From assembly GCA_027923505.1 (NCBI GenBank), contig BROI01000021.1, positions 605,209 to 669,208 on the forward strand: a DNA stretch of 64,000 bases, read 5' to 3'. Position 1 is the first letter of the stretch. Every line of letters begins with the position of its first letter. The notes under the pieces are model-generated. The model searched no databases and was not told the origin of the DNA. It saw nothing but the letters and a program-made list of their open reading frames with translations. The DNA is from Mayamaea pseudoterrestris. Its lineage: Eukaryota; Bacillariophyta; Bacillariophyceae; Sellaphorales; Sellaphoraceae. Below, piece by piece: positions 42,723 through 53,700 of the stretch. Made by a program: the position numbers and the translations under genes.

Positions 42723-43037
42723 AATATTTTCTTACTTATTCTTTTGCGTCTACTAAATGTTTCCCGCTGCAAGATATCTATTATACATATCATACAAGGT
42801 ATGTACTGTACATACGTACGGTAAGCAAGGTTAGCCGAGCGCGGGCGACAGCGGTGCGACAAAGTGACTTTCGGAATGTGTCGTGAGTCATCCGTTTCCA
42901 CTCACGGATGACTCGTCGCGTTGATGTGAGACATTTTCGAGATCAAAGTCATGACAAGTGCATTTTGACAGTGAGAAACTGAACTGGATGATAGTATTTG
43001 GTGTTTCTGCTACGAAAGTAATTGCATTAGATATAGC
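42723..43037. other. Intergenic, 3' UTR and promoter
   Basis: 315 bp between two plus-strand genes. TGTACTGTACATACGTACGG at about 42802-42821 is a dense run of TAC/GTA palindromes. The inverted pair GTCATCCGTTTCCACT/ACGGATGAC lies near 42885-42911. Confidence 0.4.
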
Positions 43038-44654
43038 ATGAGAACGGCAGACGACGACACTGTAATGAAAGCGAGCAACAATGTTGTACAGTCACCCACT
43101 TTAGCAACTCGCCAGGATCTCGCCAATGCAACATTCAACCTCACGTCACAGCGATCAGTGAACTTTGAAGATAGTATGGAAGGCAGTGTCGAACTAAATG
43201 ACAGCGGATTTTACGTTTCCAACAGTAGTGCAAATGTTGGATCACCGAGGTCGCCTCGTCCAACCAACAAGCCTCCAGTCAAGTCTAGACCAGGACCCAC
43301 CCAAAGTCAGCTCATGGCTGCAAGTGATCGTCCTGGTTTGGGCGCAAACACGAGTGGATCGTTTCAGAATGCATCGTTTCGAACTGAACCTTCGCGAAGG
43401 GACAACAGTCGCAACAATCTACTGCAATCCATGCGCAGTGCACAAGGTCTCAAACCCAGTGTTCACCTGCGCAAGTATTCAGTGGGAGGGATGCGATATT
43501 CATCGGAGAAGCGACAAATTGCCGGAATGCTGATGCTCTTCGGGCTTGCATGCGTCTTTCAACCACTTTACTCGACAGCTACTTTAATTGGGACCAATGG
43601 AACGACGCACTTGGTTGGAGTAGACTTTGCAATTCTTTTTGGTGATGTTTGCATCATATTACTTGGCATAATGGCTGTTGGGATTGGCTTGGCCGAGTTT
43701 GTCGTCGAATCAGGAGATGAGAAGTATACGACTGCTCTTCTTTTATGGGTACAGACTGGCTTTGTTTGGGTCATTTCTTCCATGACATCCGTCGGTCGAA
43801 TAGCTGTTGGATCCATCGGTTTTATTCCCGAAGCGTACAATCCTTCGGTGCTTATAAACCGATTTCTTGGTGCCATGGGTATCATTGCGATTGCATCTTA
43901 TGGCTTTGCTATGATTGGATCGGTCGCATTTATGGGATTCTCTCTGTATGCGTTCCAAATCATGAAACCGCAAGAGCGCGATCGAGACTACTACGTGTCG
44001 CGAGCAGCAATTTACAGTGGCGCATTGTTCCTTGCCGGTTTGAGCCAGTTTCTTATGGGCATTTTCATTATTGAGGTCTATGGTAAGCGCTGAACTCTTC
44101 TCTGTTATGCTTGGCGGCTTATCTGTAAGCAGTGACTTACATCATGTCCTGTTGTACTTGCTCTGAGAGGAATGACGCTCGAATCTGGACCAATACAGGT
44201 CGGTTTCTTTCTAATCAATCTGCCTCTTGTTACGACGCTTATTGGAGTGATACAGACAGCCAGCGGGCTGTGGGGATTTCTTAGAGCATTTGGTTTGTTT
44301 GTTAAAAGTAGATCGGACAATCGTTTTCAGCTTGCCATGGGAGTTGTTTGGGTGGCTCAGTTGATTCTGCAGTGCATAGTACAATCGGCTTACTTACCTG
44401 AAAGTAAAGGTGCTGGATTTGCTGCTTCAGTGGCTGGCTTATCGTTTGCTCTTAATGTCATGCCATTTTACTTGGATTACAAGGTACGAATGACGTTGAA
44501 GCGAGTGAAGCCAGCTTATTTTGGGCTGGTCGATGATGACGAAATAGCAGTGGATAACGACGCGGAAATTAAGATTTCGATTCGCAGGAAGAGCAGCATC
44601 GCCGAGTCGCCCAACCCATTTAAGCCACGGTCCGGAGCAGTCGAATCAGCATGA
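43038..44654 (+). CDS. Multi-pass membrane protein, unassigned
   Basis: Exon 1 (43038-44082) and exon 2 (44170-44654) give 509 residues. The donor is GTAAGC. The acceptor is CTGAGAG: a cut two bases earlier would give an immediate stop, so the exact site is fixed. The first 155 residues are polar, Ser/Asn/Pro rich and cytosolic-looking. About eight hydrophobic segments follow at roughly 161-180, 196-222, 232-250, 273-309 (two), 323-345 and three in exon 2. The tail is acidic then Ser/Arg rich. I recognise no family. A transporter or tetraspan-like organisation is possible; nothing in the sequence decides. Confidence 0.75.
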
Positions 44655-44778
44655 TTTGTTCGATTTTCGGATCCTAGTGGGCGATTGACCTTAACCTACA
44701 CTGATGTTAACAAATTGGTGGGCCGCCAACAAGGATGACGAGCAATACCGACAGGTCAAAATTCTTAAATATCGTTTT

Positions 44779-47232
44779 TTATAAATCCAGATCGCCAGCA
44801 CTCATGTAGTCGGCTTGCGTCGTTATAAATAGACGCCGGGGACCCACTGCATCACCCATTAGAATCCCCAATGTCTGATCGGCAAGAGCAGCATCGTCGG
44901 CGGTCACTCTTAGCAGTTTTCTCGTCATGGGGTCCATGGTAGTGTCCCAGAGCTGTCCTGGCATCATCTCGCCAAGCCCTTTGAACCGCTGTATCGATAC
45001 TTTCCCAGACGATATAGCATTGTCCACTTCTTGCGGGCCGCTCAAGGCAAGCAGCATAACAATGACTTCGTCTCGTTCTTTGTCGTCAAAAGCGTACACT
45101 TCCTTTCTTGTCCGTCCACTTCCAGTTGACACTTTGTATAGAGGCGGCTGCGCGATGAAAACGTGCCCTCGTTCAATAAGCTCTTTCTGATAACGGTAAA
45201 AGAAAGTCAAGAGTAACACCCGAATATGGGCACCATCAACGTCTGCGTCAGTCATGATGATAACCTTGCCGTAGCGAATCGATTTGGAATCGAAGTCGGC
45301 ACCCTTGACACCCAAGCCCAACGCTGAAATTAAACCTTGCAGCTCATTGTTTTGATAGATGCGCTCAGCTGCTGCCCGCTCAATATTTAAAATCTTGCCA
45401 CGAAGGGGAAGAATTGCCTGCGTCCTTCGGTCGCGTCCTTGCTTGGCAGATCCGGCTGCTGAGTCTCCTTCAACGATAAATATTTCCGATTCATCAATGT
45501 CACGCGAGGCACAGTCTGAGAGTTTACCAGGAAGGATGGCCGATGTCAATAGCGTCTTTCTCCGAACCATATCTCGCGCAGCTTTTGCCGCCGCAGCAGC
45601 TTTTGCTGCACTCGTTGCCTTTTCATATATTGCGTCTAGCAGTTCGGGACGGAAGTCAAAAAGGGTGGTGAGTTCCATCGTAACGACCGAGTCGACGGCG
45701 GGACGAACTTCTGGATTACCAAGGCGTCCCTTAGTTTGTCCCTCGAATTCTGGATCGGCCACAGAGACAGATATAATAGCTGTAAGGCCTTCTCTGATAA
45801 ATTCGCCGGGTATGTTCCCAGACGCTTCTTTGGACTTGCTGAGCCGTTTAGCAGTTTGATTTATAGTTCTCGTCAAACAAGCTTTAAGTCCTTCCACGTG
45901 GGAGCCACCATCGCGGGTTCGTATATTGTTGCAAAAAGAGAGTATAGATTCGGTGTACATGTCTGACGACCATCGAAGGGCGACCGAAACGCCAACAGAA
46001 GGTCTACCGTCACTAGCAGGGCTCGTGCCAGTGATGAAAATGGTGGATTCGTCAATCGATAAAATGCCAGTTAATGGATCAGACGGAAGGTCTACTACAG
46101 TCCCCGCTGTTTTGGATCTTTTCACTTTCGTTATCTTCGAGGATTTTGTAAATAAGGGGGTCTTGGACTGACATAAAAGCTCCACGTATTCAATCAGTCC
46201 GCCGGCGTGATAGAAGACCTTCAGCCTATTCTTCACCTTAGGCATGATTCGTTCATCCTTTAGCGTAAGAACTAAACCGGGATTGAGATAGGCGATCTCG
46301 TCCATTCGACTTCGCAAACGACTTGATTCAAAAGTGATACAAGGCATTCCATCCACCCCTTTAAAAACGAGCATATCAGGCAAGAATGTGACAATCGTCC
46401 CAGACTCACGCGCCGATAAGAGACCATTTAACAATTCAAGGTTTTCTTTTCGTTGTAAAAGATCAATTCGATCATCATCGTCAATCGAAATGCTATCGAG
46501 TCGCTCAAGTTCTTCCGCTACATCTGGATCCATAATTCCTGCCGGCTGTTTCGCGTCAACTTGCAGACTCTCCACGGGAACTCCTCGTCGGAAGCGCATG
46601 CTATATCGGGTCCCAAGTCGATCTACAGCGACGCTAACGCGGTCACTGAGCGCATTAACGACACTAATACCAACGCCGTGAAGACCCCCCGACGTTTTGT
46701 ATCCACTGTCCGATTCTTGATTATTGAACTTTCCGCCCGCGTGCAAAACAGTCAGTACAGTCTCTAATGAACTTTTTTGCGTCACTGGATGAATACTCGT
46801 TGGAATCCCTCTTCCATCATCCATGACCGTCACGGATCCATCCTGGTGAATGGTAGTGCATACAATCTTGGCGTGGCCGGCCAAGGCTTCGTCGACCGAA
46901 TTGTCTACGACTTCCCAGACCAAATGATGCAAGCCATCCGGTCCAGTCGAGCCAATATACATGCCGGGTCTTTTGCGGACAGGGTCTAGACCTTCTAAAA
47001 CAGTAATTTGGTCGGCATCGTATGCTCCATTTATTTGGTCTTGCTGACTGAGAGTGTTAATGCTGCTTGAGATGGTGCTTGCTGCCATGCACCTTCGAGA
47101 TTGTCGAGTGAACGATGGTCCATCGCCGAACAAACTGTGTTTCGAAACAGTTTGATAATGCAACTGAAATCCAATGGCACAGCTATGGAACAAAAACACT
47201 ATTTGCCACAAATGCTTGCTTGGAACACTCAT
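44779..47232 (-). CDS. gyrB: DNA gyrase subunit B, plastid-targeted
   Basis: A single exon. From the ATG at 47232 it is 817 residues; an earlier ATG at 47346 would mask the signal. The chosen N-terminus has a hydrophobic core and CAIG|FQLHY, an ASAFAP-like plastid pre-sequence. The GHKL ATPase has [21 protein letters not shown] and GGLHGVG. The TOPRIM domain has [19 protein letters not shown] and [12 protein letters not shown]. The end has [20 protein letters not shown]. With GyrA it introduces negative supercoils by double-strand passage; eukaryotic copies serve organelle DNA. The long insert of enterobacterial GyrB is absent. GyrA is not in this window. Confidence 0.93.
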   Translation of the reverse strand: MSVPSKHLWQIVFLFHSCAIGFQLHYQTVSKHSLFGDGPSFTRQSRRCMAASTISSSINTLSQQDQINGAYDADQITVLEGLDPVRKRPGMYIGSTGPDGLHHLVWEVVDNSVDEALAGHAKIVCTTIHQDGSVTVMDDGRGIPTSIHPVTQKSSLETVLTVLHAGGKFNNQESDSGYKTSGGLHGVGISVVNALSDRVSVAVDRLGTRYSMRFRRGVPVESLQVDAKQPAGIMDPDVAEELERLDSISIDDDDRIDLLQRKENLELLNGLLSARESGTIVTFLPDMLVFKGVDGMPCITFESSRLRSRMDEIAYLNPGLVLTLKDERIMPKVKNRLKVFYHAGGLIEYVELLCQSKTPLFTKSSKITKVKRSKTAGTVVDLPSDPLTGILSIDESTIFITGTSPASDGRPSVGVSVALRWSSDMYTESILSFCNNIRTRDGGSHVEGLKACLTRTINQTAKRLSKSKEASGNIPGEFIREGLTAIISVSVADPEFEGQTKGRLGNPEVRPAVDSVVTMELTTLFDFRPELLDAIYEKATSAAKAAAAAKAARDMVRRKTLLTSAILPGKLSDCASRDIDESEIFIVEGDSAAGSAKQGRDRRTQAILPLRGKILNIERAAAERIYQNNELQGLISALGLGVKGADFDSKSIRYGKVIIMTDADVDGAHIRVLLLTFFYRYQKELIERGHVFIAQPPLYKVSTGSGRTRKEVYAFDDKERDEVIVMLLALSGPQEVDNAISSGKVSIQRFKGLGEMMPGQLWDTTMDPMTRKLLRVTADDAALADQTLGILMGDAVGPRRLFITTQADYMSAGDLDL

Positions 47233-47461
47233 GGTAGCGTCAAATATGCGAACTTGCCCCGGCGATGAAAATGAAGGGTTGTCCATGGCGACGACGAAAA
47301 GAAACATCATAACCAAGCGGCAATGAATGTGATAAATGACTGTCATTTATACAGTACGCATATCTTTTGTGAGGCTCCTACCGGTACTCATCCCGAGGCC
47401 AATCATTTATTTCGCGATTCATAATGTATGTATTCGTGTCGATAGGCACTACGTAGGCACC
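47233..47461. promoter_or_regulatory. Divergent promoter, GyrB / PUM3
   Basis: About 230 bp between the chosen starts. Two ATGs face each other at 47336 (plus) and 47346 (minus) over the sequence ATGACTGTCAT; both open into the respective genes but lack family similarity. TACCGGTA lies at 47379-47386 and TACAGTAC at 47349-47356. Confidence 0.45.
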
Positions 47462-49279
47462 ATGGCAGCTACGAAGGCGAGAGAAATGAGCAACACTAAC
47501 AAGCGCAAGTCCGACGAGACGTTAGGATTTAAAAAGGGAAAAGGAAAGGCTAATTCGGCCTTTAAAAAGCCAAAGAACCAAGAGACACGAGACGACGGAC
47601 ATCGGCACGCCCGCAAGCATGCCGACGCGGTGGAGCAAGCAAAGCGGATTTGGAACCAACTTCGCTTGAAGACAAATACCCCAGAGCAGAATCAAGAGTG
47701 CATGGATCAGTTGATGCCCCTCATTCGAGGCAAGGCCGCCCAAGTCGCCTTGCAACACGATGGCAGTCGGTGCGTGCAAGCCTGCGTGCAGTTTGGTACA
47801 CTTACAGAACGCAAGGACATTTTGACCGAGTTTATTCAAGCTGGCATGCCAGACTTGTCCAAGAATCAGTATGCATGCTTTGCGGTTCTCAAAATTATCA
47901 AGTACTGTCACGTTGATGAAGATTCGGCCACCAGAATACTAAAGACATTCAAGGGACACGTTGCAAAACTAGCTGTTCATGCCGTTGCCTCGCGCGTCAT
48001 GGACTCAATATTTACCAATTTTTCATCCAAGCAAACGATAATGCTCCGACAAGAGTTCTACGGACCGCAGTTCGCCCTCTTTGCGGTTGACAGTGGCGAT
48101 AAGAAACCCCCGACACTCATGACATGCTTGACTGAGGCTCCCACTAAAAAGGAACAGACTCTTGATTTTGTCCGCAGTATCATCAACAAGGGCATGGCCA
48201 AGACACTGTACGGATTGCGATACTTTCAGGAACTATGTGCTGAGTATGTTGCCGTCGTTGATCCCACTGAAGTACGACAAATGGCCACGATGGCGGCGGA
48301 TCATTCCATTCACTTGTTGTCGTCCAAGCAGGGGACGCGCGTCGTGGCAGCACTCGTGGCCTATGGAACGGCCAAGGATCGCAAGCGAATTCTTAAGTCG
48401 CTCAAGGGATATACACGCGCTGGTTTGACGCATCCTGATACCTACTTGGCAATTCTAAGGCTGGTGCAGTTGACGGATGACACCGTGTCGATCCAAAAGA
48501 ACCTGTTGAACGAGCTCATTGTCTTGCCTGACAAGACGACGTTAGACGAAAAGGTAGCGTCAAGGTGTGCCGCCGCCAAAGAAGAGTCAGCGACCAGAGA
48601 GTCGCCGCTGCTCGAGCTTGCTTTGCATAAGAATGCGTCCAAACTATTGCTTTTGCTTCTCATGCCGGCTGGCAATGCTCGTGACAAGATATTAGATCCG
48701 TACGAATCTTCAATCTTGTTTCTGAATCCAATGGTGACGGAGAACGGAAAGGAAATGCCTACATCGAAAAAGGATGCAGAAGTTCGAAGAAAAGAGTTGC
48801 TGGATTTTATGGAGGAATATTTGATCGCTTTGGGCGCCGAACATGCCAAAGAGTTGCTTCTTTCTTTATCTGGCTCGCTCGTTTTGAGGGAAGTCTACGC
48901 AACCTTTCGTTCCGAAAGCGTCGTTACTGCTATAGTGGATGCATGCGAGGCAGCGCTTGACGCTCAAAGCGCGAACGAGGATAACCAGCTTTTTGACGAC
49001 AAAGTTGGTCATCACTCGATTCGCAGTCTTTTGCAGGTAGATGTTCTCTCCGCTGATAGCCCATTGGGTGTTGCGTTTCTGAAGCGCTTGGGCAACCGAT
49101 TGATGGAGATTGCGTCGACTAGCCGTGGTGCGTTTGTCTTGGCGGCGCTCTGCAAAATTCCTGCCATCAGGAGCCTTGCACTATCAAAAGTAAAGATGTC
49201 GATCCAGGCGCTTGCAAAACAATCGAAGGAAGCTACTAACAAGGCAGGGTACGAAGCTTTGCTAAAAGAAATCTCGTAA
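47462..49279 (+). CDS. PUM3: Pumilio-family nucleolar protein PUM3/Puf6
   Basis: A single exon of 605 residues from the ATG at 47462. The Lys-rich N-terminal tail (nuclear/nucleolar) is followed by AKRIWNQLR and then PUF-like repeats: DGSRCVQACVQFG, YACFAVLKIIKYC, VASRVMDSIF, YFQELCAEYV, QGTRVVAALVAYG. The C-terminal CPL region contains LLLLLLMPAGNARDKILDP and ALHKNASKLL. PUM3/Puf6 binds structured nucleic acid without base selectivity and takes part in 60S assembly (ITS2 processing). It ends 23 bp before the convergent SET gene stop. Confidence 0.88.
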   Translation: MAATKAREMSNTNKRKSDETLGFKKGKGKANSAFKKPKNQETRDDGHRHARKHADAVEQAKRIWNQLRLKTNTPEQNQECMDQLMPLIRGKAAQVALQHDGSRCVQACVQFGTLTERKDILTEFIQAGMPDLSKNQYACFAVLKIIKYCHVDEDSATRILKTFKGHVAKLAVHAVASRVMDSIFTNFSSKQTIMLRQEFYGPQFALFAVDSGDKKPPTLMTCLTEAPTKKEQTLDFVRSIINKGMAKTLYGLRYFQELCAEYVAVVDPTEVRQMATMAADHSIHLLSSKQGTRVVAALVAYGTAKDRKRILKSLKGYTRAGLTHPDTYLAILRLVQLTDDTVSIQKNLLNELIVLPDKTTLDEKVASRCAAAKEESATRESPLLELALHKNASKLLLLLLMPAGNARDKILDPYESSILFLNPMVTENGKEMPTSKKDAEVRRKELLDFMEEYLIALGAEHAKELLLSLSGSLVLREVYATFRSESVVTAIVDACEAALDAQSANEDNQLFDDKVGHHSIRSLLQVDVLSADSPLGVAFLKRLGNRLMEIASTSRGAFVLAALCKIPAIRSLALSKVKMSIQALAKQSKEATNKAGYEALLKEIS

Positions 49280-49302
49280 TATTATGTTAAATGCAGATTT
49301 TA

Positions 49303-50581
49303 TTATAATGCATAATGAGGTTGGGTTTGATGCGCAACGGCCCAGTCGCGTAGGCCAGACGAGCACATACTCAGGACTCGATGCTGGTACCACCGTAGCG
49401 ATTTCGCTAAATGGTTACTTAGCAGTGAAGCTGCAGACTCATCGTCCTGTTCATCGTCTAGTGGGCTAAGCAGCAGCTGAAACGAAACGTCCGCGAGTCG
49501 GCTGGCCAAGCAAATGGCAATTTCAGGTGTCAGCACCGTCTCGTTGGAAAAGTGGTGAGGGTTATCAAGTAAGAATGCAGCCACCATGCCTTCTGGTATT
49601 GACGACGGACCAACTTCGTACCGGACTCCGTCAAGATAGACTTCCGCACTGGCTGAGTCGTCCTTCGAACTAAATTCTGGAACAAAGCCGTATGATGCCA
49701 AACACTTGGCGGCAGGTTGAGCTGACGCACCGTAGTCGATAAATACTTGTTCACTCGATTCAAGATTTGATAGTGCTCTCACCACCAACGCACTATTTTC
49801 AAGTATAAATTCCGCATTAGGAACATTCGAATGATTAATCATGTCAAAAACAGGAACCAAGCATCGCACAGCGTGGCCATCGTCCAAGATAAGTCTACAA
49901 GACCGCGTTTGCACAACATCCAAAGCGTACTGCACTTGCCCCTTTGTGTATGTGGATGGGCTTGAATGTAGTAACACATCTTCCACAGCTTGAGCGCGAG
50001 CAAAAAGGCCGAGTCGACATGGAGCTCCAACGCTGTTGAACTAGCAAACGTGACAAGATCCGAACTCCAATTGACAGGTAGACTAGCGGCGAGCAATTCT
50101 GGATCTGGAAGGAGGTGAGAATACAGTTCAAAGCTCGAGTCTTGAGCTGCTTGGCGCTCTAAAAACGCAGCAGCTAATCGAGGAGCCCATTGATTTGAGA
50201 AAAAGAATCAGCAGCATTAATGTCTGGTGCCATTGGCGAAACATCATCACGTAAACAATGGCTGGATAGTGGAATCTTAAAAATCGTGTCTCCTTTCACA
50301 ATCGACTGGGCTACATGGACACCACGAACGCCAGTCGCCGAAGTTTGCAGATATGTGGGATTCCCTGGAAGTATACCAATCTCATGGCAAAGATCTTCGT
50401 ATATAATGGCGTCCCTATCCGTCTGTTCCTCAATGCAGGAGTGCGTCCTCAGCTTCCGAGGAATGTAGGTGTCCGTTTGTCCATGGCAAAGCCGCAAATC
50501 TCTCGTTACCTTCGTTCCAGACACAATAAATGCAGTACTTGACGAGGCCTGTAGCAAGGCAAAGGCTAGAAAGCTCCTCAT
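49303..50581 (-). pseudogene. Plastid-type SET methyltransferase (Rubisco LSMT-like) with two frame breaks
   Basis: The start at 50581 gives a signal peptide and SSSTA|FIVS plastid motif, then the SET-family opening with GVRGVHVAQSIVKGD and IFKIPLSSHCL. The frame then ends at 50174. Conserved sequence continues in a second frame (QWAPRLAAAFLERQ, LYSHLLPDPELLAASLP) and then a third (RAQAVEDV, CLVPVFDMINHSNVPNAEF, VFIDYG) to the stop at 49303. Both jumps fall at runs of five A on the plus strand (50200-50204 and 50002-50006) and each is one base short. An intron using C|GTGATG...TTAG could bridge the first break but would delete conserved residues. LSMT-like enzymes methylate Lys in Rubisco or aldolase. 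It may be a true pseudogene or an assembly error. Confidence 0.75.
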
Positions 50582-50784
50582 GATGGACGAAAGTGCTGCA
50601 GCTGATGATAGCTGTGGCGATCTTCAAAAAAGCGGCAATTATAGTGATGTCGTACCGGTTCAGAAGCTTGTCGATCTTGAAAACTCGACGCAGTGCAGAG
50701 TGCATTGACCATGAGAAGATTTTGGTTGGAGTCGGCAATTCTCCTTGTAAATCGTACAGTTACTATATACTTGCACACGTCAAG

Positions 50785-53700
50785 ATGAAACAGAAGTCAG
50801 TGGAATCCTTCAAGCAATGGACATCACAACTTTCATGGAACAATTTGAAAGAGCTCCTTCATTTCGATTTCGATGAAACAGAGCAGCGACTCTTCCTGAT
50901 AATGGTCGAGCTGCAAGCGCCACCACCCACCCCAATTCACCCGAGAGCTATTAATTTTAACAAATGTCAAGCGAAAGCATCTGATGGACGAGATCCAGTA
51001 GCCAAGAGACGAAAGGATAATCAACATAGACAGCGATGGTTTAAGTACCTCAAGGACGATCGAGGTAGAACGATTGTGCAAGCGAGAAATTTCGAAGGCG
51101 AGGCATCGGGGCGCTGCCATCAACGATTGACTATGGGGTGCACGCGAGAGCAAATCGAAATGGACACTGCCTTACAAGCAGGTACTGTGGTTCATATATT
51201 GAGGAATGGACGATACAGCTGCTCGTACAACACGGACCAGCTCTGCCTCGGCTGCAACACAGAAACTGGCATTACAAAGAAACGCCTCGTTTTCAGAATG
51301 TTAAAGGTTGCATCGCGAGGTAAATTTGCGTCCGACTCACCGACAACAAATACCACATGGCTGCAGCCAACAGAGAACTGGTTCTCTTTGAGCAAATACT
51401 TGGCATGTCGCTTTGAATTTTCTCTATGGAAAGCGTTCTGGGGCACTAAACCAATAAACACACACGGTGAAGTCTTTTCTGCTTTCAATCACATGACCGA
51501 AGACACTGTCTGGTTGGTCATATATCGAGTTGTCGGGGCAGCATTGAAGGAAAATGTGCTGGTTGAAGTAAAAACGTCGAGGATCATTGATAGCTTTTTA
51601 TGGCGGCTCTTGGAATGTTGCCCACGTAATGGCATTTGTAGAAGTACTTCACGCCCGTGTGCCCGACGATGCTTGAAAAATTTACACGAACTGACCTTAG
51701 AAGACATGGCTGATGCTCACATGGTGGAACTGAAACGGTCGATATCCAGAAACGTTCATGAGCTCCTCACATCGCTTGTGGCCGAGTCACTGCTTGCTGA
51801 GCTTGAACAGGATTCAATGTCTAAAGTTGACTCCAATCAGAATGGGCACAAAAAGAAATGCCGAAAAAAGAATTGTCATCGAAAGAGTAAAAGTGTGGGA
51901 GGTGTGAGCAGCAGTAAGATGACGAAAAGTTTGTCAGTTCTTATGGAAAATGACCATGACGATGCTGACTCGTTGCAGCAGGAGCTCTCCTTTCCAGATA
52001 ATAAGACGTCGTCACGCGAGCGTCATCGTAACACTATATTTGTTCTCTCTATTGTTGAGGAGATAGTCGAAAATGCTTGTCGAAAGGTCGGTCTACCTGA
52101 TAATTCTACCTCGAGCCCTCGCTGCGAACATTCTACTGCGCCCCTCTTAAGGAAGTTCGACCTTTTAGTTGACGATACCATGGTTCCGGTGACAGGTGTT
52201 GCCTTATCACAACATTCCGTGCTGCTGCCGACTAATCAGCCAATGGTTGCGACGGAGCAGCAGTTTTTGGCAACGACACCAACGTCCGGAATACTAGGTG
52301 CCTCTCCAATTCGAAAGCTCTCTCACGAAAATCCCGCTGCTGTTGTGAACGCCAGTGGTATGGTCTGGGACGTAAGTGATGCGGCACTCGACGATTGGGG
52401 ACGTGTTCAAGGCTTTGCATCTCGAGAGCAGAGTATTTTTACAGAGCTTTTTCCGAGTCTTGACCAAGTTGCGTCTAACTCCAGGATACGAGTTCCAACT
52501 CTTGACTTTGTTGGATTTGAGCCGCAGCTAACGCAAGCCGAGAAACAGAGTTTTGAGCCTTTGACGAAAGCAAGGTTAGATGGTCTTTCACTTAAAGTGG
52601 GAGAGGAGTCTGGTAAGGGTAGTCGAGTGGATAAATCGGGCAAGGCTGTGGACATAATTGTGCCTTCAAAGCCGCATTTATCTCGGTCACTATCTTCCTC
52701 AACTGGTGCGGAAACGCCAGCAGTTGTCACGGCAACTAATATGCGACCTTTGCATGCTACTAGGTCGCGTGACGATGTCCGAACTCTAGCGGTCGCTACT
52801 GCGTCAATGGGCGAGACAGTGGCTGTCAAGGTATCGCGCAGTGTTAGTTACCGCTCTGGTATTACTCGGCCAATAAAATCAAGAGACGATCATGATATTC
52901 AGCGACAACGCAGGCCGGCTGATGCCCTCTCAAGCTATCGCTTTGTGATGGTGAAAGATGCTGTAATGAAAGCGCGAGACGACCATGACATCAGAGAGAC
53001 CATTCCTCTTGTCCACAAGGCAGGAGTACCATCCGGGGGCGTACCTACTTATCGCTACCGCCTTTCAAGTCGCTCTTTGATGCCCGGAATGTGTACCACC
53101 ACTGCAGGGTCGACAACATCGCCTAGACCTCCAAGCCATGTTAACTTTGACAATTCACGCGAAGCAAGAGATTTGTGCGCCAGGAGCGAAACACTTGAAG
53201 CTGGAGTTGACATGGACCATTGGCTGGATCGCCCTGACACAAGCATTGACGATGGCGATAATAACACGACGACAAAAGATGAAACGACTACCATCACATC
53301 AGCACCGACTCATCATGAATCTGATGAAACGACGCGATTGCGAGAAGAGCGCAATGCGTATCGGGACATGTGTTTAACCCTTGAAGCAGAAGTCGCAAAG
53401 TTAACTAATTTGCTTGCGACACAGAGGGTGTCGTCAACACCAGCCGCCAGTGTTTCAGGCGGTCCATTCCAACCGAATCTTGCTGAGCCTGTATTCGACC
53501 CAGAGTCGGTGGCTCATGGTTTCGTATCAACTAGAGCTAGAACGCTGGCTGCAATGAGTGATGCAGGATTTCGAGCAGAGCACGAGTCGATGGCGAGTGA
53601 AGAGTCTGTAGCCTTGAGACGTCATGGATTTGGCATGACGGAATCAGATTGGTCTATAGACCAAACGAGTGCGGCACTACAATCTACGCAGTTTCATTTT

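Noticed and set aside
45359-45859. 166-codon plus-strand frame
   Set aside because: Antisense shadow of the GyrB TOPRIM/ATPase coding sequence.
47233-47346. Upstream ATG of GyrB at 47346 and facing ATG of PUM3 at 47336
   Set aside because: The extensions would bury the plastid pre-sequence or add residues without similarity; they overlap head-on in the shared promoter.
50176-50249. Possible intron (GTGATG...TTAG) in the SET gene
   Set aside because: It would restore the frame at the first break but delete the conserved QWAPRL-type segment, and it does not help the second break.
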